Assembly (NCBI GenBank): GCA_004794655.1
Contig: SMMW01000001.1
Location: forward strand, 7,984,501 to 8,048,500
Length of the DNA: 64,000 nucleotides
Source: Marisa cornuarietis
Taxonomy: Eukaryota > Mollusca > Gastropoda > Architaenioglossa > Ampullariidae
Reading direction: 5' to 3'
The number at the start of each line of letters is the position of its first letter. The first letter of the stretch is position 1. The notes under the pieces are model-generated. The model saw only the letters and a list, made by a program, of their open reading frames with translations. It ran no database searches and had not been told where the DNA came from. The position numbers and the translations under genes were made by a program. Positions 11,926 through 22,829 of the stretch are shown here, piece by piece.

Positions 11926-12504
11926 TAATGAGTGCTAATCTAGCTCATAAAAGTATTTAATCGCCACGAGCATTTCGCAACAAAAAGCTACCCCAGACTA
12001 AACGCCCACTCGGTGTAATTTCAATAGCCGAACAACAATAAAAGCCTGTCTGGTCTTAGTTTGATGTCGGAAATGACATTTTACTCGTAATGTTGGTCTC
12101 TCAGCCCACCCCGCCTATTTCTCTCTCAAACGTCTCTCCCTGCTCCCGCTCCCCGAAACCTTCACACTAATCGTCCTTACTGCGCTGTTTTCATTCACTA
12201 ATAACAATTCAGAAACACACATAGACTTTATGGTTGCAAATGTCCGCAAAACCTCAGGCGTATAAGCATTGACGTCAAGGAAATCAGAATAGTCCTCATT
12301 CTGCCCTCGCCAGTGCTCGCAGCGGTGTTCAGAGAGTCATTATACAGGCGGCGATATTAATTAGCACACAGATCCTTAACGTGCTGCTCTCCGCACCCAG
12401 AGATGGCAAGAGTGTTATAAATAGTAACAGGCCGGAGGTGGTAATACTTAGTAAATATGTGTAGGAGATACGACCTTAATATCACATCGGTAGACCTACT
12501 GTTT

Positions 12505-12509
<5 letters not shown>
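11926..12509. other. Unassigned sequence
   Basis: No gene or clear repeat is visible between the LINE fragment and the TG/GA block. Confidence 0.5.
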
Positions 12510-12535
<26 letters not shown>

Positions 12536-12910
12536 ACGTGAACATATGTGTGCGCGCGTACGCGTGTGAAAGTTTGTGTGTTTGTGCTCGTATGTGCACG
12601 TGAAAATGTGTGTGCTTGTGTGTGCGTGTGTGTGTGTGTGTGTGTGCGTGCGCGCGCGCGCTCGTACGTGTATGCAAGCGTATGTGTATGTGCGTGCGTG
12701 TGCGTGTGCGTGTGTGTGTGCGTGTGTGTGTGCGTGTGTGTGTGCGTGTGTGTGTGCGTGTGTGTGAGAGAGATAGAGAGACAGAAAGGCTATGTGAGTG
12801 TGGGCTCGTATGTGTACGCGAGCGTGTGTGTGTGTGTGTGTGTTAGAGAGAGAGAGAGAGAAACAGACAGAAAGGCTATCTGAGTGTGGGCTCGTATGTG
12901 TACGCGAGCA

Positions 12911-12945
<35 letters not shown>

Positions 12946-12955
12946 TAGAGAGATT
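12510..12955 (+). repeat. Compound TG/GA minisatellite with about 86-bp higher-order unit
   Basis: Begins with a CT/TG microsatellite, passes through TG, CG and CGTG variants, then shows two long units. In each, ACAGAAAGGCTAT, GAGTGTGGGCTCGTATGTG and TACGCGAGC precede a TG run and a GA run. The unit starts are at 12,781 and 12,867. The long antisense ORF over it is only Thr/His repeat translation. Confidence 0.9.
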
Positions 12956-14479
12956 CGGACTGCCGTTGGGTGGGACGTTTTTAATTTTGGATATTTTTTT
13001 GCTCGTGAAGGATTTCAGAATACTGGACTGATCATCTTTGGCAACAAAATCAGGTGTGAATAAAGACACCTGCACGCAAGCGCAGTTCACCTGCCAGTTT
13101 GAGCAGGTAGATCCTAAATGCAGTGAAGCCCCTGTGGCTGAAGTCGTAGAAACAAATCTGTTTTGCGCATAACCAGATTTCTTCCAGTTCCATTTACCGG
13201 GGCCCTGTCTTTTTCTGTGCAATCTTTGTCTCTCATAATTTACTTTTTACATATTTCTCAAATTATTGCTCAATATTTCTGACATATGTCTCGATTTGTC
13301 TTTTACAATTTCCCTTTCGTCGTATTACGCGACAGCCTACATTTTCGAAGTTAGTTTTCCAATTTTAACATTTCACCGTCTTAGTAATCAAATGCAAAAC
13401 ATTCGTAGCTGCAGCAATGAGTCTAAGAAACAAGGTCTGGTATTGTACATTACATAGATTACATGTTTGCCTGTTATCATTCTTGTATTGATAATAACCG
13501 TTGGGGGACTATTTAAGGCGACGACGGTGGATAAGCAGAACTCGTAGTGTTTACCCAGGCTGGATACATCCTGCAGGTAACGACCCAAACATCGTATTCA
13601 TATACTGGAATATTAAACTGGACGATGGTACAGAACTGTTTTGACTGAATCCAGATTCTGAAAGTAGCAGATGCCATAAAAAAACGAAACTGAATACCGT
13701 TGATCACTTGGCAACCGAAGGAAAATTAATATTTTTGTCTTCTAATAATTGGCAGAGGAGTATAATATGGTTAGAAGAGACGCATTTCACATTTCGTGCC
13801 TTCTTGCTTGATTTCTCGATTAAAAATATCGTTTTAGTTGTAGGTTTGTGCTTCACACTTCGATCGAATAACGCATGCATGATCGAGCCAATTGTTTAAA
13901 ATTATACCGGTCAGTAATTTAACCTTATGCACTCAACTTTTCACTGGCTCATGAATCGGACCTTACCTGTCTGGGGAACGGAATCAGCTTGTTCCCTACC
14001 CAAATCAGGGAAATTTTCCCATTGGATAACTTGCCGATAACCATGAGAGGATAAGACAACTGTGCAGCCTAACCTCGTGGTGACACCCGCCGGTGGTGGA
14101 GCAAACGCGCGGTTATCTGCTGACGCCACCGACGGCAAAGGGAGTTAAGTGAAGTACTCTGGCAGCTTCGCACGCCCTTGGTAACTCGCACCTGCTGCGT
14201 GAACTCTTGCACACTGCACGTGTGTTTATCAGAATGCCGGCAATGAGCTCGTTAATCGCAACACAATCTGTGGCCTGACTGTTGGGGATTCGCCACAGCC
14301 GGACCGCGCACACGCCAAGCGCACCCGAAAGTCGCCTTTTAAATACCCGTAATATGGGCGACAGGAGGTGCAGATTGAACAGGGCAGGGGCAGGAAAAGC
14401 ACTTGGAAAAACTCTGCAACAAACAGTTTTTTATGTCTGGCATCGCTCTCGCCTGCAGCATGTAATAATCTCCCTTGAA
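12956..14479. other. Unassigned sequence
   Basis: AT-rich with a GC-richer part at about 14,050-14,340. No coding sequence or transposon could be recognised. Confidence 0.5.
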
Positions 14480-15010
14480 GAACAGCGGCAGAGGATGGAG
14501 ACGAAGGAGCAGCAATAATTCATCTCCTTTCACATCAGTACAGACGAGTTGATAACACGAGAAGCACAGTTTAAAGAGGCAAGAAAATACAAACTCGAAA
14601 ATACCGAAAGAAGAGACAAAAGAAGAAAAGCTGAAAAGAAAAGCAAAGAGAGAAGAAATAGGAAAAAGAAGAGAAAGAAAGGAGAAATATACGATGAGAA
14701 AGAAGAGGTTACAAAAGAGGTCGTTCAGAAAGTGAATGAGGGGGCATAGAGAAACAAATACAAATAAGGGAGAATGGATTCTGGAGATCAAAGTGAAAAT
14801 GGAAAAGACAGTTGAAAGACATGAAAAAAGGGGGCTCAATATAAAAAAGCCAAATGAAGGGCAGATAACATCTGAGAAGAAATGCAGAATCACAAGACGA
14901 AACGGGTCCAGTCAGGTAGGGAGACGAGAGGCTCAAGAAATGGACAAAACCCGTAACAAATCTCTAAGTCTGAAGGCGGAGCTAGAAGAAGAAAGGGCGA
15001 AGCCGTCGAG
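14480..15010. repeat. Long purine-biased strand
   Basis: For roughly 500 bp the plus strand is dominated by A and G (AAGAAGAGAAAG-type words) without a fixed period. Its frames read Lys/Glu/Arg-rich. Opposite frames are Phe/Leu/Ser-rich. This strand asymmetry is a base-composition feature. The ORFs here are by-products. Confidence 0.6.
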
Positions 15011-16188
15011 ATGGTTGTGAAGAGGAGGACAAGGAGTGTCGGCAAGGACACACTTTGTCCCTGTCCCAAACAAAGCTTCACATCTTGGTGCAAGCTGTGC
15101 CTTAACTGAGAGCTGTAGGCGTCTGCAGGGGTTAGCGCGAGTCCAGCATTCGGCTGAACACAAACGTTGCTGACAGGCTAACTGGACCTCGCGCTGTCGT
15201 TCGTTTGTGAACTTTAATTATTTTTGTTAGAGGGGAAGCACTCGTGGATTGAACAAAGCTCTCACTTTGGACTAAAGCCATCAGCCAATGAGAGAATTTT
15301 GTCAAACATTAAGCGCATGCACAGTACACACTCCCCAAGTGGTCAAACCGGAAGCTTGGGGCGCGGCTGTTAGCCAATAAGTGTTGCCTTTGCCAAGGCA
15401 TGAACATAAAGAGATGGGTGGACATGGTCGCTGCTGTGTTGTCAATTGTCCCAAAAATTAAGAGATTAATACAGGCAAGAGAAAAGTTATAATTATTCGC
15501 TTTCCTGCTGTCTAAATGTCTGACAGCTCGAAAGAAGAAAATAATGGATGAAAGCGATAAGTACAGCAACTTCTTTCTTATTTTACGTTCATACTGTCAG
15601 ACACCAAATGTATGACACTGTAGGCGTAACAAAATGTCACAGGGACTTCCATCACAAAAAATGTCTCTTGTTCAAAGGCTTATCTACCTTTGGTGCTGGG
15701 AAAGTATTTTTTGGTGATAACGTTACATTTTGTATTTTTATTGTCTCCTTAAGAATCTCACAAATACAGCGGAGCTGCAGTATGGTGTCTTTGCAAACGG
15801 GTGGAGATAGGTATGAGTGTATCGATGTACAAATGATTTTACTATGCATTAAACCTTTTGAAAATTATATAAGACAGCATTCAATTTTGCTCCACTACAT
15901 TTTAGATTATTTTCTCAAAGTTCGTGCCAGTAAAGTCACAGTATTGAAGTACATTGTATCTTAATTACATATTCACTTATGCAAAAGTTAATCTAAACAT
16001 TTTACTGTAATTCTAAGTACACATACAAAATTAAAATAAAATCATATGCACATTCACCATTATTTGTACCATATGCGAAGCTAGTTAAACTTTAGTGATG
16101 ATAATTGTCGAAGTATTATAATTGCGTTTTAACCTGTAAACCTCTTAAATTAAAAAAAAACTTGTTTGTGTAATCAAGCCATCTGCAT
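15011..16188. other. Unassigned sequence
   Basis: A 138-codon plus-strand ORF (15,548-15,964) has no recognisable domain and AT-rich codons. Nothing is supported. Confidence 0.45.
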
Positions 16189-16230
16189 GTGCATGTGCAT
16201 GTGTGTACGTACGCGCGTGGGTGTGTGTTT
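16189..16230 (+). repeat. Degenerate (GCATGT)n/(TACG)n microsatellite
   Basis: GCATGTGCATGTGCATGT is followed by GTACGTACGCGCG and a short TG run: mixed alternating purine-pyrimidine DNA. Confidence 0.7.
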
Positions 16231-17937
16231 ATTTGTACGGTGCAACATTTCCTTTTATTTTAAAAAATATTAACACCTCAAAATTTCAATGCGCTGATAC
16301 TTGATCACTCTACTGTTGAACTGTATTCATACATTAATTTAGTTAGCATTCTTACAGTTCATCGCTTGTGAACCTTCAAAGTCTTGATGAGAAGAAAATA
16401 GTGCGCAACGTCGGTACGACTGTGCTGAAGAAATTACTGAGACTTCGGTAGGACTGACTAACTTACTAAGAAGTACTGTTTCACAGCAAATTTCTACCAA
16501 TCATTTTAAATGTTTTTTTCTTTCTTTTTTTGGCTGTGCTTTTTCCGTGTCATTTTTGCAGTTTGTGTCACAGTTATCCCTATTGTTCAACAAATTTTTT
16601 GCAAACATGATTGTGAGCCAGCAAAGTTAGGAATCAAATTTAAAAATTAAGTAGTTTTTGTATGGAACACGAACTGAAAAAATGCACCATTTGACCCACC
16701 AGAATTGGCAAAAAGAAGAGCCTGACGCATAAATTAATTTTAATCGTCCCGTTCTGACACTTGATATATCCATGATTTATTAATTAAGATGACGGGAAAG
16801 AGTAAAATATGAAACGCATAAACCGAAAACAATTTTTAAAAAATCATTCTTTGAGTAGAATATAATTACAGACAAAGACATGCACACTTTTGTCAACGAT
16901 CAAACTACTGAAATAAATGATTTTAACCAGTACTATACAAGCAGAATAATCACTAAACAATCAAACATGACTTTCTCACGTGTAGAAAATACCTGCTCCT
17001 CCCTCCCACGATCAATTCTCTCACTTTTACCTGCTCGGCCAACTTTGAAAAAAAATAAGTGCAACTTTAAACAGGTGTGGCCTTTGTTTACAAAAATAAC
17101 TATTTTTCTGGCAACTTTACTCAAAAACAACATGCATCTCAGCACAAAAGTATCATGTAAGTACTTTTTGAATACAACATCAACAAAGAAAATGATCAAC
17201 TGCAGCAGACGGCGTATATTGTTGTTGCTTGATAGTTTAAGTGCAAGATGCTTTTTTTTTTATTTCACTCTTGAGATCTGTTGAAGGATCTTGATTTTAA
17301 TTTCGTGTCTTAATTTGATTTGATCGGCTTTATTGTAACCATGCGATGGTTCCTCTCTCGTGAATGTGTGATGCTGTCAAGCCTACATTTTTATTATTAA
17401 ATATTTGTACCAGGGCACACGTTCGCGTTTGTCTCAAGTTGGTAAGATTTTGAAAATAAATGGCCTCGTCTCTCTGAATGAAATGTTCGGAAAAGACTGT
17501 AAAATTCGTCCATCTGCATAGGAGGTGCGTCATGCCACCAATGTCTGAACCGGAAGTATAGTACACAATAAATTTCTACGCATGTCTTTTGCTCACATTA
17601 TTATACAAAGATTCGAGCACATGCTAATGAGGCGCTGTCCCAGCAACGATACTTTTGTCATGGAGATAGTATCTGGTACTGAAAATGACCTGGATAAAAA
17701 ACAACAAAAAACCTGAGGTTAACCTTTTCATCAGTTTTATTCATTTAGTGTCATTGAATGTTTATCCTAATCTTTCTGAACACGTCGGTGTCTATATTCT
17801 AAAAGAGAAGATGAGGGTGCAGAAAGTTTGTGAACGGACGATTCCCTGACCTGTAAAACCGTTTGAACTGCAAAATTCTGCGTGATTCCTTCACATGTCC
17901 AGTTCTTCAACCTTTCTCTTGCCAGACAAAAAACATC
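16231..17937. other. Unassigned AT-rich sequence
   Basis: No gene supported. On the minus strand near 17,310-17,340 an ACAATAAAGCCGATCAAATC segment resembles a short retroposon tail with (TCAAA)n, but no body is attached. Confidence 0.4.
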
Positions 17938-17945
17938 GTTTGGAC

Positions 17946-18019
17946 CACGGACCTTTATCTACTGGATAAGTGTCTCTCATTCGTTGCCTCTTTGCGCTGT
18001 CATAGGAGCACGGTTCGTG
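17946..18019 (+). mobile_element. 74-bp derivative of an inverted-repeat DNA transposon (8-bp TSD)
   Basis: Starts CACGGACC and shares the 5' block (TACTGGATAA, CTCTCATTCGTTGCCTCTTT, TCATAGGAG) with the elements at 55.0 and 62.8 kb, then ends GGTTCGTG, a 7-of-8 inverse of its start. It is flanked by perfect 8-bp direct repeats GTTTGGAC at 17,938-17,945 and 18,020-18,027. So it is a bounded insertion, not a random fragment: a tiny internally deleted family member. The 8-bp duplication fits hAT-like transposases, though P-type elements also make 8-bp duplications. Confidence 0.8.
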
Positions 18020-18059
18020 GTTTGGACATCTACAGATCAAGACAAACAACTCAGTTCTC

Positions 18060-18789
18060 TAAAGAGCAGCACGAGCAAAAATCACTGGAAATGGAGCATA
18101 GTGTCACAAAAACATATTCCGGTGCTATTTGATGACGAAGAGGCACGAGAAATATTATATTAATGTTTTTTCTCTTAATTGATCACACCTGGATTTGTCG
18201 AGAAAACAGGAAGTGACCAAGGGTAATATTTCTAAAATTAGCGTCGTCTGCATGAGCTGAATGCTAAAGGGAAGATGCGATCCTTGGTAAAAGAAAACAG
18301 ACCAGGACATAATGTGCTGTTGCTGAATGCTCTCTTCGACACTCAGATGAAGTTAGTTCATAAAGATAATGGCTACAAACGCCGGTGGATTAACTTTGTT
18401 CAAACGTGCCGTGAAAACTTCGTCCCAAGCCGTACTCAAGAATGTTATCAAAACATTTCAAAACAGATTGTTATCAAGTCACTTATATACGAAAGGCAAG
18501 TCTTGGAATTTCAGTAAAACAAAGAGATCTTCTTAAAACCAACTACGACTTCTGGTTAAAAGCTTAAACAAAGATCAAGCACCAGATATGCAACATCGAC
18601 GGTTTCTGCACCGTCTGGTCTACAAGTAACATCGTGTGACAGCCACAAACACATCATCAGTCTTATCCTTATCCAGCACAATGCTAAAAACAACTGACAG
18701 TGTGAGGGCACCATTGATATGTGAGCTCGAAACAGCTAAAAAAAAAGAATTGAGGGTGACAAGCGCGTGAGGACCTTAAAGTACAACGC
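18060..18789 (+). repeat. Tandem segmental duplication, copy 1 (about 730 bp)
   Basis: Aligns along its whole length with 18,790-19,565. Shared landmarks in order are ACACCTGGATTTGTCGAGAA, AAACAGGAAGTGAC, CTCTTCGACACTCAGA, AAAACCAACTACGACT, GATCAAGCACCAGATATGCA, CTGGTCTACAAGTAACATCG and ACAACTGACAGTGTG. A 243-bp ORF (18,275-18,517) starts inside it. The copies differ by many substitutions and several indels, so the duplication is not recent. Confidence 0.85.
18275..18517 (+). pseudogene. Open frame shared by both duplicates, unknown product
   Basis: An 80-codon frame starts at an ATG. Its first 50 or so codons correspond to the frame starting at ATG 18,998 in copy 2. Both contain VKENRPGH, VLLLN, LFDTQ, KDNG and FVQTC. 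Copy 2 carries an extra stretch of about 18-21 bp that keeps the frame, then stops at TAA 19,160-19,162. Most base differences between the copies change the amino acid, so recent purifying selection is not indicated. I recognise no family. It may be a relic of a repeat-encoded protein or chance. Confidence 0.2.
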
Positions 18790-19565
18790 GACCGCTCAGC
18801 GAAAATCGCTGGAAACAGAGCACAAAGTAGCACAAAAACATGTTCCGGTTGTCTTTTATGACAAAGAGGCATGAAAGATTTTATATTAATATTTTTCTCT
18901 AAAGCACACCTGGATTTGTCGAGAAAACAGGAAGTGACGAAACGAACGTATTTCTAAAAATAGCACCGTTTGCACTAGCATAAGTCGAAGAGAAAAGATG
19001 CAATCCTCGGTAAAAGAAAACCGACCAGGACACATTGTGCTGCTGCTGAATGTTCTCTTCGACACTCAGAGGGAGTTAGTTTGTACTCATGAAGGAAATC
19101 CTAAAGATAATGGCAGCCAACGCCAGTGGATTCACTTCGTTCAAACGTGTCATGCGAACTAACTGGCCCCCACACCGTACTCATGAATTTGCTCAAAGTC
19201 ACTTATACAGTACAAGCAAGTCTTGGGCTTTCAGTAAAACAAAGAAATCTTATTCCTACAGCAGTGCTTACTATACAAAAGCACGAGACGTTAAAACCAA
19301 CTACGACTGCTGGTAGATCAAGCACCAGATATGCAACATCAACGGTTTTTACACCGGATCTGGTCTACAAGTAACATCGTGTGACAGTCACAAACACATC
19401 ATCATCAGTTGTATCTTTATCCAGCATAATACTCAAAACAACTGACAGTGTGGGGGCACCATTGATGTTCGTGATTGAAACAGCTAAAAAAAAGGAAAGA
19501 AAAAGAATTGAGGGTGATAAACATCTTATAAGGAACTTAAACGGGAACACGTGCGATCGAGTATC
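18790..19565 (+). repeat. Tandem segmental duplication, copy 2 (about 775 bp)
   Basis: Second copy of the 18,060-18,789 unit, in the same orientation and immediately adjacent. It has extra bases in the shared ORF and near 19,250-19,300, and an A-rich insertion near 19,490. It lacks the 74-bp transposon found before copy 1. Confidence 0.85.
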
Positions 19566-20130
19566 AGTAAGTAAATAGAAAATTTTGCATGCAGCTAAAT
19601 GAGGAAGGAATAAGTTTTTACCTTGATAAACATGTTTCAAACTATCATTATATTTTTAATTGTAAAAAATCCTTATCAGCAGTCACTTGTAACCATTGTT
19701 TGCCAATTAAATTTTGATCTGATTGACTTACTAGTCTGTTGAATGAATTCAGTTTGGACCATTTAATTATTTTTTTAACTTCATTCGAAGCTTCTAAATA
19801 AAGTTTCAATCTGTAGGGCTGTATTTCAAATTCAGCTGTTTCATTTTTGGGGCGAACAAATTCGCTTCTTGAACACGACAACCTGAGTGATGTTTCTTCA
19901 TTTCACTCGAAGACATGCAAATTCGTTGTTACAAATACTTCGATCACGTGAGAGAACTCTTCAGTACAGGAGAGTAATTTGTTCACGCGTTCCTAGTTGA
20001 AGGTGAGAATGCCGATGTTTGAAGGCTTATATCTTTAAAATTAAGGATCATTATGTGCTCATATTTTGGGAATTATTATTTTAAAACGAACTTATCCCGA
20101 TCATAAAGAAATAATGTTGCGGGCGAGTTG
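19566..20130 (+). repeat. Second tandem duplication, copy A (about 565 bp)
   Basis: Shares with 20,131-20,925: AGTAAGTAAA at the start, GCTTCTAAATAAAGTT, TGTAGGGCTGTAT, ACAACCTGAG, GGTGAGAATGCCGATGTTTG, AAGGCTTATATCTT, and ATGTTGCG near the end. No coding potential is seen. Confidence 0.85.
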
Positions 20131-20925
20131 ACCAGTAAGTAAACAGTAAATTTTGAATGTAGTTTAACGAGGAAGAAATAATCGATAAATACCTCGATAA
20201 ATGTGTATAAATTCTTTATAATATTATTATATTTTAATTGTAAAAATCATTATCAGCAGTCAGTTGTACCTGTTAATAAAATTTTAATGCTGGAAATTAA
20301 CCATTAACAAAAATTTACAGGAGTTTATCTTAGACGAACGCGCATTTAAAAGGTATTTATATTTTGTTAACAATAATACACATAGAAACATTAACGCATA
20401 TGCGTCCACTTAGCAACAGACAATCAATAATAATATAACGGAGACTGCAATGACCGTGATATCGACCATTAAATTTTGACCGGAAAAGATTTACTTAGCA
20501 GTCTGTTCAGTGAACACCGTTTAGACATTTTCTTTCTTTTTTTTTAACTTCAGTCGAAGCTTCTAAATAAAGTTCGCTGTAGGGCTGTATCCAAAAATCA
20601 GTCGTTTGATTTTCGGGGCGAAAAATCGCTTCTTCAACAACAACCTGAGCGATGTTTTTCATTTGACTAGAAGAAAGGCATAGATTTTCTGGACTCGCTG
20701 TTACAAATACTGCTTATACACAACGGAACTCTCCAGGCTAGGAGAGTAATTTTCTTCTGCTTTACTAGCGGCAGGTGAGAATGCCGATGTTTGAAGGCTT
20801 ATATCTTGAAAATTAAGCGTTATTATGTACTTATATTATGGGAATAATATTTTAAAATGAACTGAACCCGATCAAAAAACAAAAACAAATCAAAAACAAA
20901 AAACAAAACAAAAATGTTGCGTTCT
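20131..20925 (+). repeat. Second tandem duplication, copy B (about 795 bp)
   Basis: Second copy of 19,566-20,130. It has about 180-200 extra bp (roughly 20,270-20,465, AT-rich) absent from copy A, and an AAAACAAA-rich expansion near 20,877-20,915. It abuts the 38-bp minisatellite. Confidence 0.85.
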
Positions 20926-20953
20926 TGTTGCCTCGTAAGATTTAACACGACAA

Positions 20954-21333
20954 ACGACATTACTGTTAGTGTTGTTTCAGTGATCGTACCAACGACATTA
21001 CTGTTAGTGTTGTTTCAGTGATCGTACCAACGACATTACTGTTAGTGTTGTTTCAGTGATCGTACAAACGACATTACTGTTAGTGTTGTTTCAGTGATCG
21101 TACAAACGACATTACTGTTAGTGTTGTTTAAGTGATCGTACAAACGACATTACTGTTAGTGTTGTTTCAGTGATCGTACAAACGACATTACTGTTAGTGT
21201 TGTTTCAGTGATCGTACAAACGACATTACTGTTAGTGTTGTTTCAGTGATCGTACAAACGATATGACTGTTAGTGTCGTTTCAGTGATCGTACAAACGAC
21301 ATTACTGTTAGTGTTGTTTCAGTGATCGTACAT
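20954..21333 (+). repeat. Minisatellite: ten 38-bp units
   Basis: Exactly ten 38-bp units in register. The unit begins ACGACATTACTGTTAGTG and ends TGATCGTACAA or TGATCGTACCA. Units are near identical. Unit 5 has TTTAAGTG instead of TTTCAGTG and unit 9 carries several changes (ACGATATGAC, TGTCGTTT). The first two units end ACCA, the others ACAA. Each unit holds the short inverted pair AAACGACA/TGTTGTTT, able to pair in RNA with one G-U. Confidence 0.95.
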
Positions 21334-22751
21334 GCCAAACCTGTCTTTGTCTACTTCCAATTTTCTTTCATAACAGCTTCCACCATTACATTCATTACAC
21401 TCATTTCACCGACTCCATATATTTCAATATTAAAATTATTCATGTGATTCATCACTAAAAAAACAGGGGCTATCGAAATAAAAGCCCCTCTTTGTTTTAT
21501 TTTATGGAGAAAGTCTCCACACCAGTTCAACGGTGAAGACATGTCACAGCGAAGTAGACGACAGTTGCAGTATACAAAGTGATAATCACAGAAGATACTG
21601 TCTTTCTATGTCGATGCTTACATTATCCTTCATGGTTTTCTCACATGCAGTTTCACCAACAGCGCAACAGTCTAACATATTTATTTAGTATTTGTTTTGA
21701 TGCGAATCTATGAAGACACTACACTGAACACTGGTTTCTTTCTGCCAAGAATGTTGATGCTCAAAAACCATCAGCTACAAAGAATTCCCACTTTAAATAA
21801 TCAATCATTAAGACTGTCGCAAACCTGCTGTTTATTTTTATTTTTGAATGAGAATGCGAAACGGAGAACGTGGGCGGATGACGAGCGTGTTGCATGGGAG
21901 TGCGTGGGTGTGAACGTCTCATGGCCACCGCTTTTCTTTGATGTAGCGGCGCCATTGAAGGGCTCCACTAGTAGAAATGGGGAAGAACAGAATTGAGAAA
22001 AAAGCCGTTTATTTTTTTAAAACCGCCTGTTGCGTGTCCTTGACTGGGACTGCGGAAGAACCTGTTTTCTTTAATGCTGTGTGTAGGGGAGAAATTACTG
22101 TTCATGTTTTAAGGTATGGTCGATTCGGTTTGTTGATTATTTTTGTAATATTACATATATTTCTTAAAATTCATATTTTGTTGATGTTTGTGATGTAGTC
22201 CGTACGTAGCTGGAAAGTTGTAAGTCATAAAAAGAAAAGACTTTATTTACTAAAGGAAATATGTAAACTAGATATACACTGCATATGCTTTCTTTTGAGG
22301 TCAGGTTGACAACATTAATAAGAGTCAAATCCAGAATTGACAAAGTCTTAGATACTTTTGTTTTGAAATGTTGAATACTAAATTAATAGAAAAATGACAT
22401 CTTCTCATTTTTCTCGGGGCCAGCTAGGTGAGGACGGTGCCCATCTCCTCTCTTTCGTCGCCTTCTCTTCCCCAACCCTCTATGGCAGAGGTGATGGAGG
22501 CGAGGGGGGAACGTCCGGCCCGCGAAATTATTTAATCCGGTCCACTAAGGCAATCGCTTTTTTTCATTGCAAAATAAATATGTATTAAGTGAATAATTAT
22601 TATTATGATTGTTATTATTTCTTTAAGGGACACATACCAGTGGCATAGGAAGATGCTCGGCTTTGGGGTGGGGTGAAGGCAAACCCCATGCTGACAGTGA
22701 ACAGCGATCGCACTCGCCCATTACGAGAAAAAAGGAGATGCGCGAGTGCAG

Positions 22752-22752
<1 letters not shown>
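21334..22752. other. Unassigned sequence
   Basis: No gene supported. It holds a small AGGGGCT/AGCCCCT hairpin at about 21,464-21,489 and a (TTA)-rich patch at about 22,595-22,620. ORFs are below 100 codons and show no domain. Confidence 0.5.
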
Positions 22753-22799
<47 letters not shown>

Positions 22800-22829
22800 G
22801 CACACACACGCACACACACACACGTGTGC
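22753..22829 (+). repeat. Microsatellite (CA)n with CGCA interruptions
   Basis: About 42 bp of pure CA followed by CGCA-interrupted CA. Confidence 0.95.

Noticed and set aside
12482..13222. 246-codon minus-strand ORF, rich in His and Thr
   Set aside because: It is the translation of the CA/TG microsatellite block; open frames there follow from the repeat.
20954..21333. A CRISPR-like array
   Set aside because: The repeats are contiguous with no unique spacers, and the context is eukaryotic; it is a minisatellite.
21464..21489. AGGGGCT...AGCCCCT hairpin, considered as a terminator or histone-type stem-loop
   Set aside because: It lacks the conserved histone stem-loop sequence, no gene ends there, and bacterial-type terminators do not apply.
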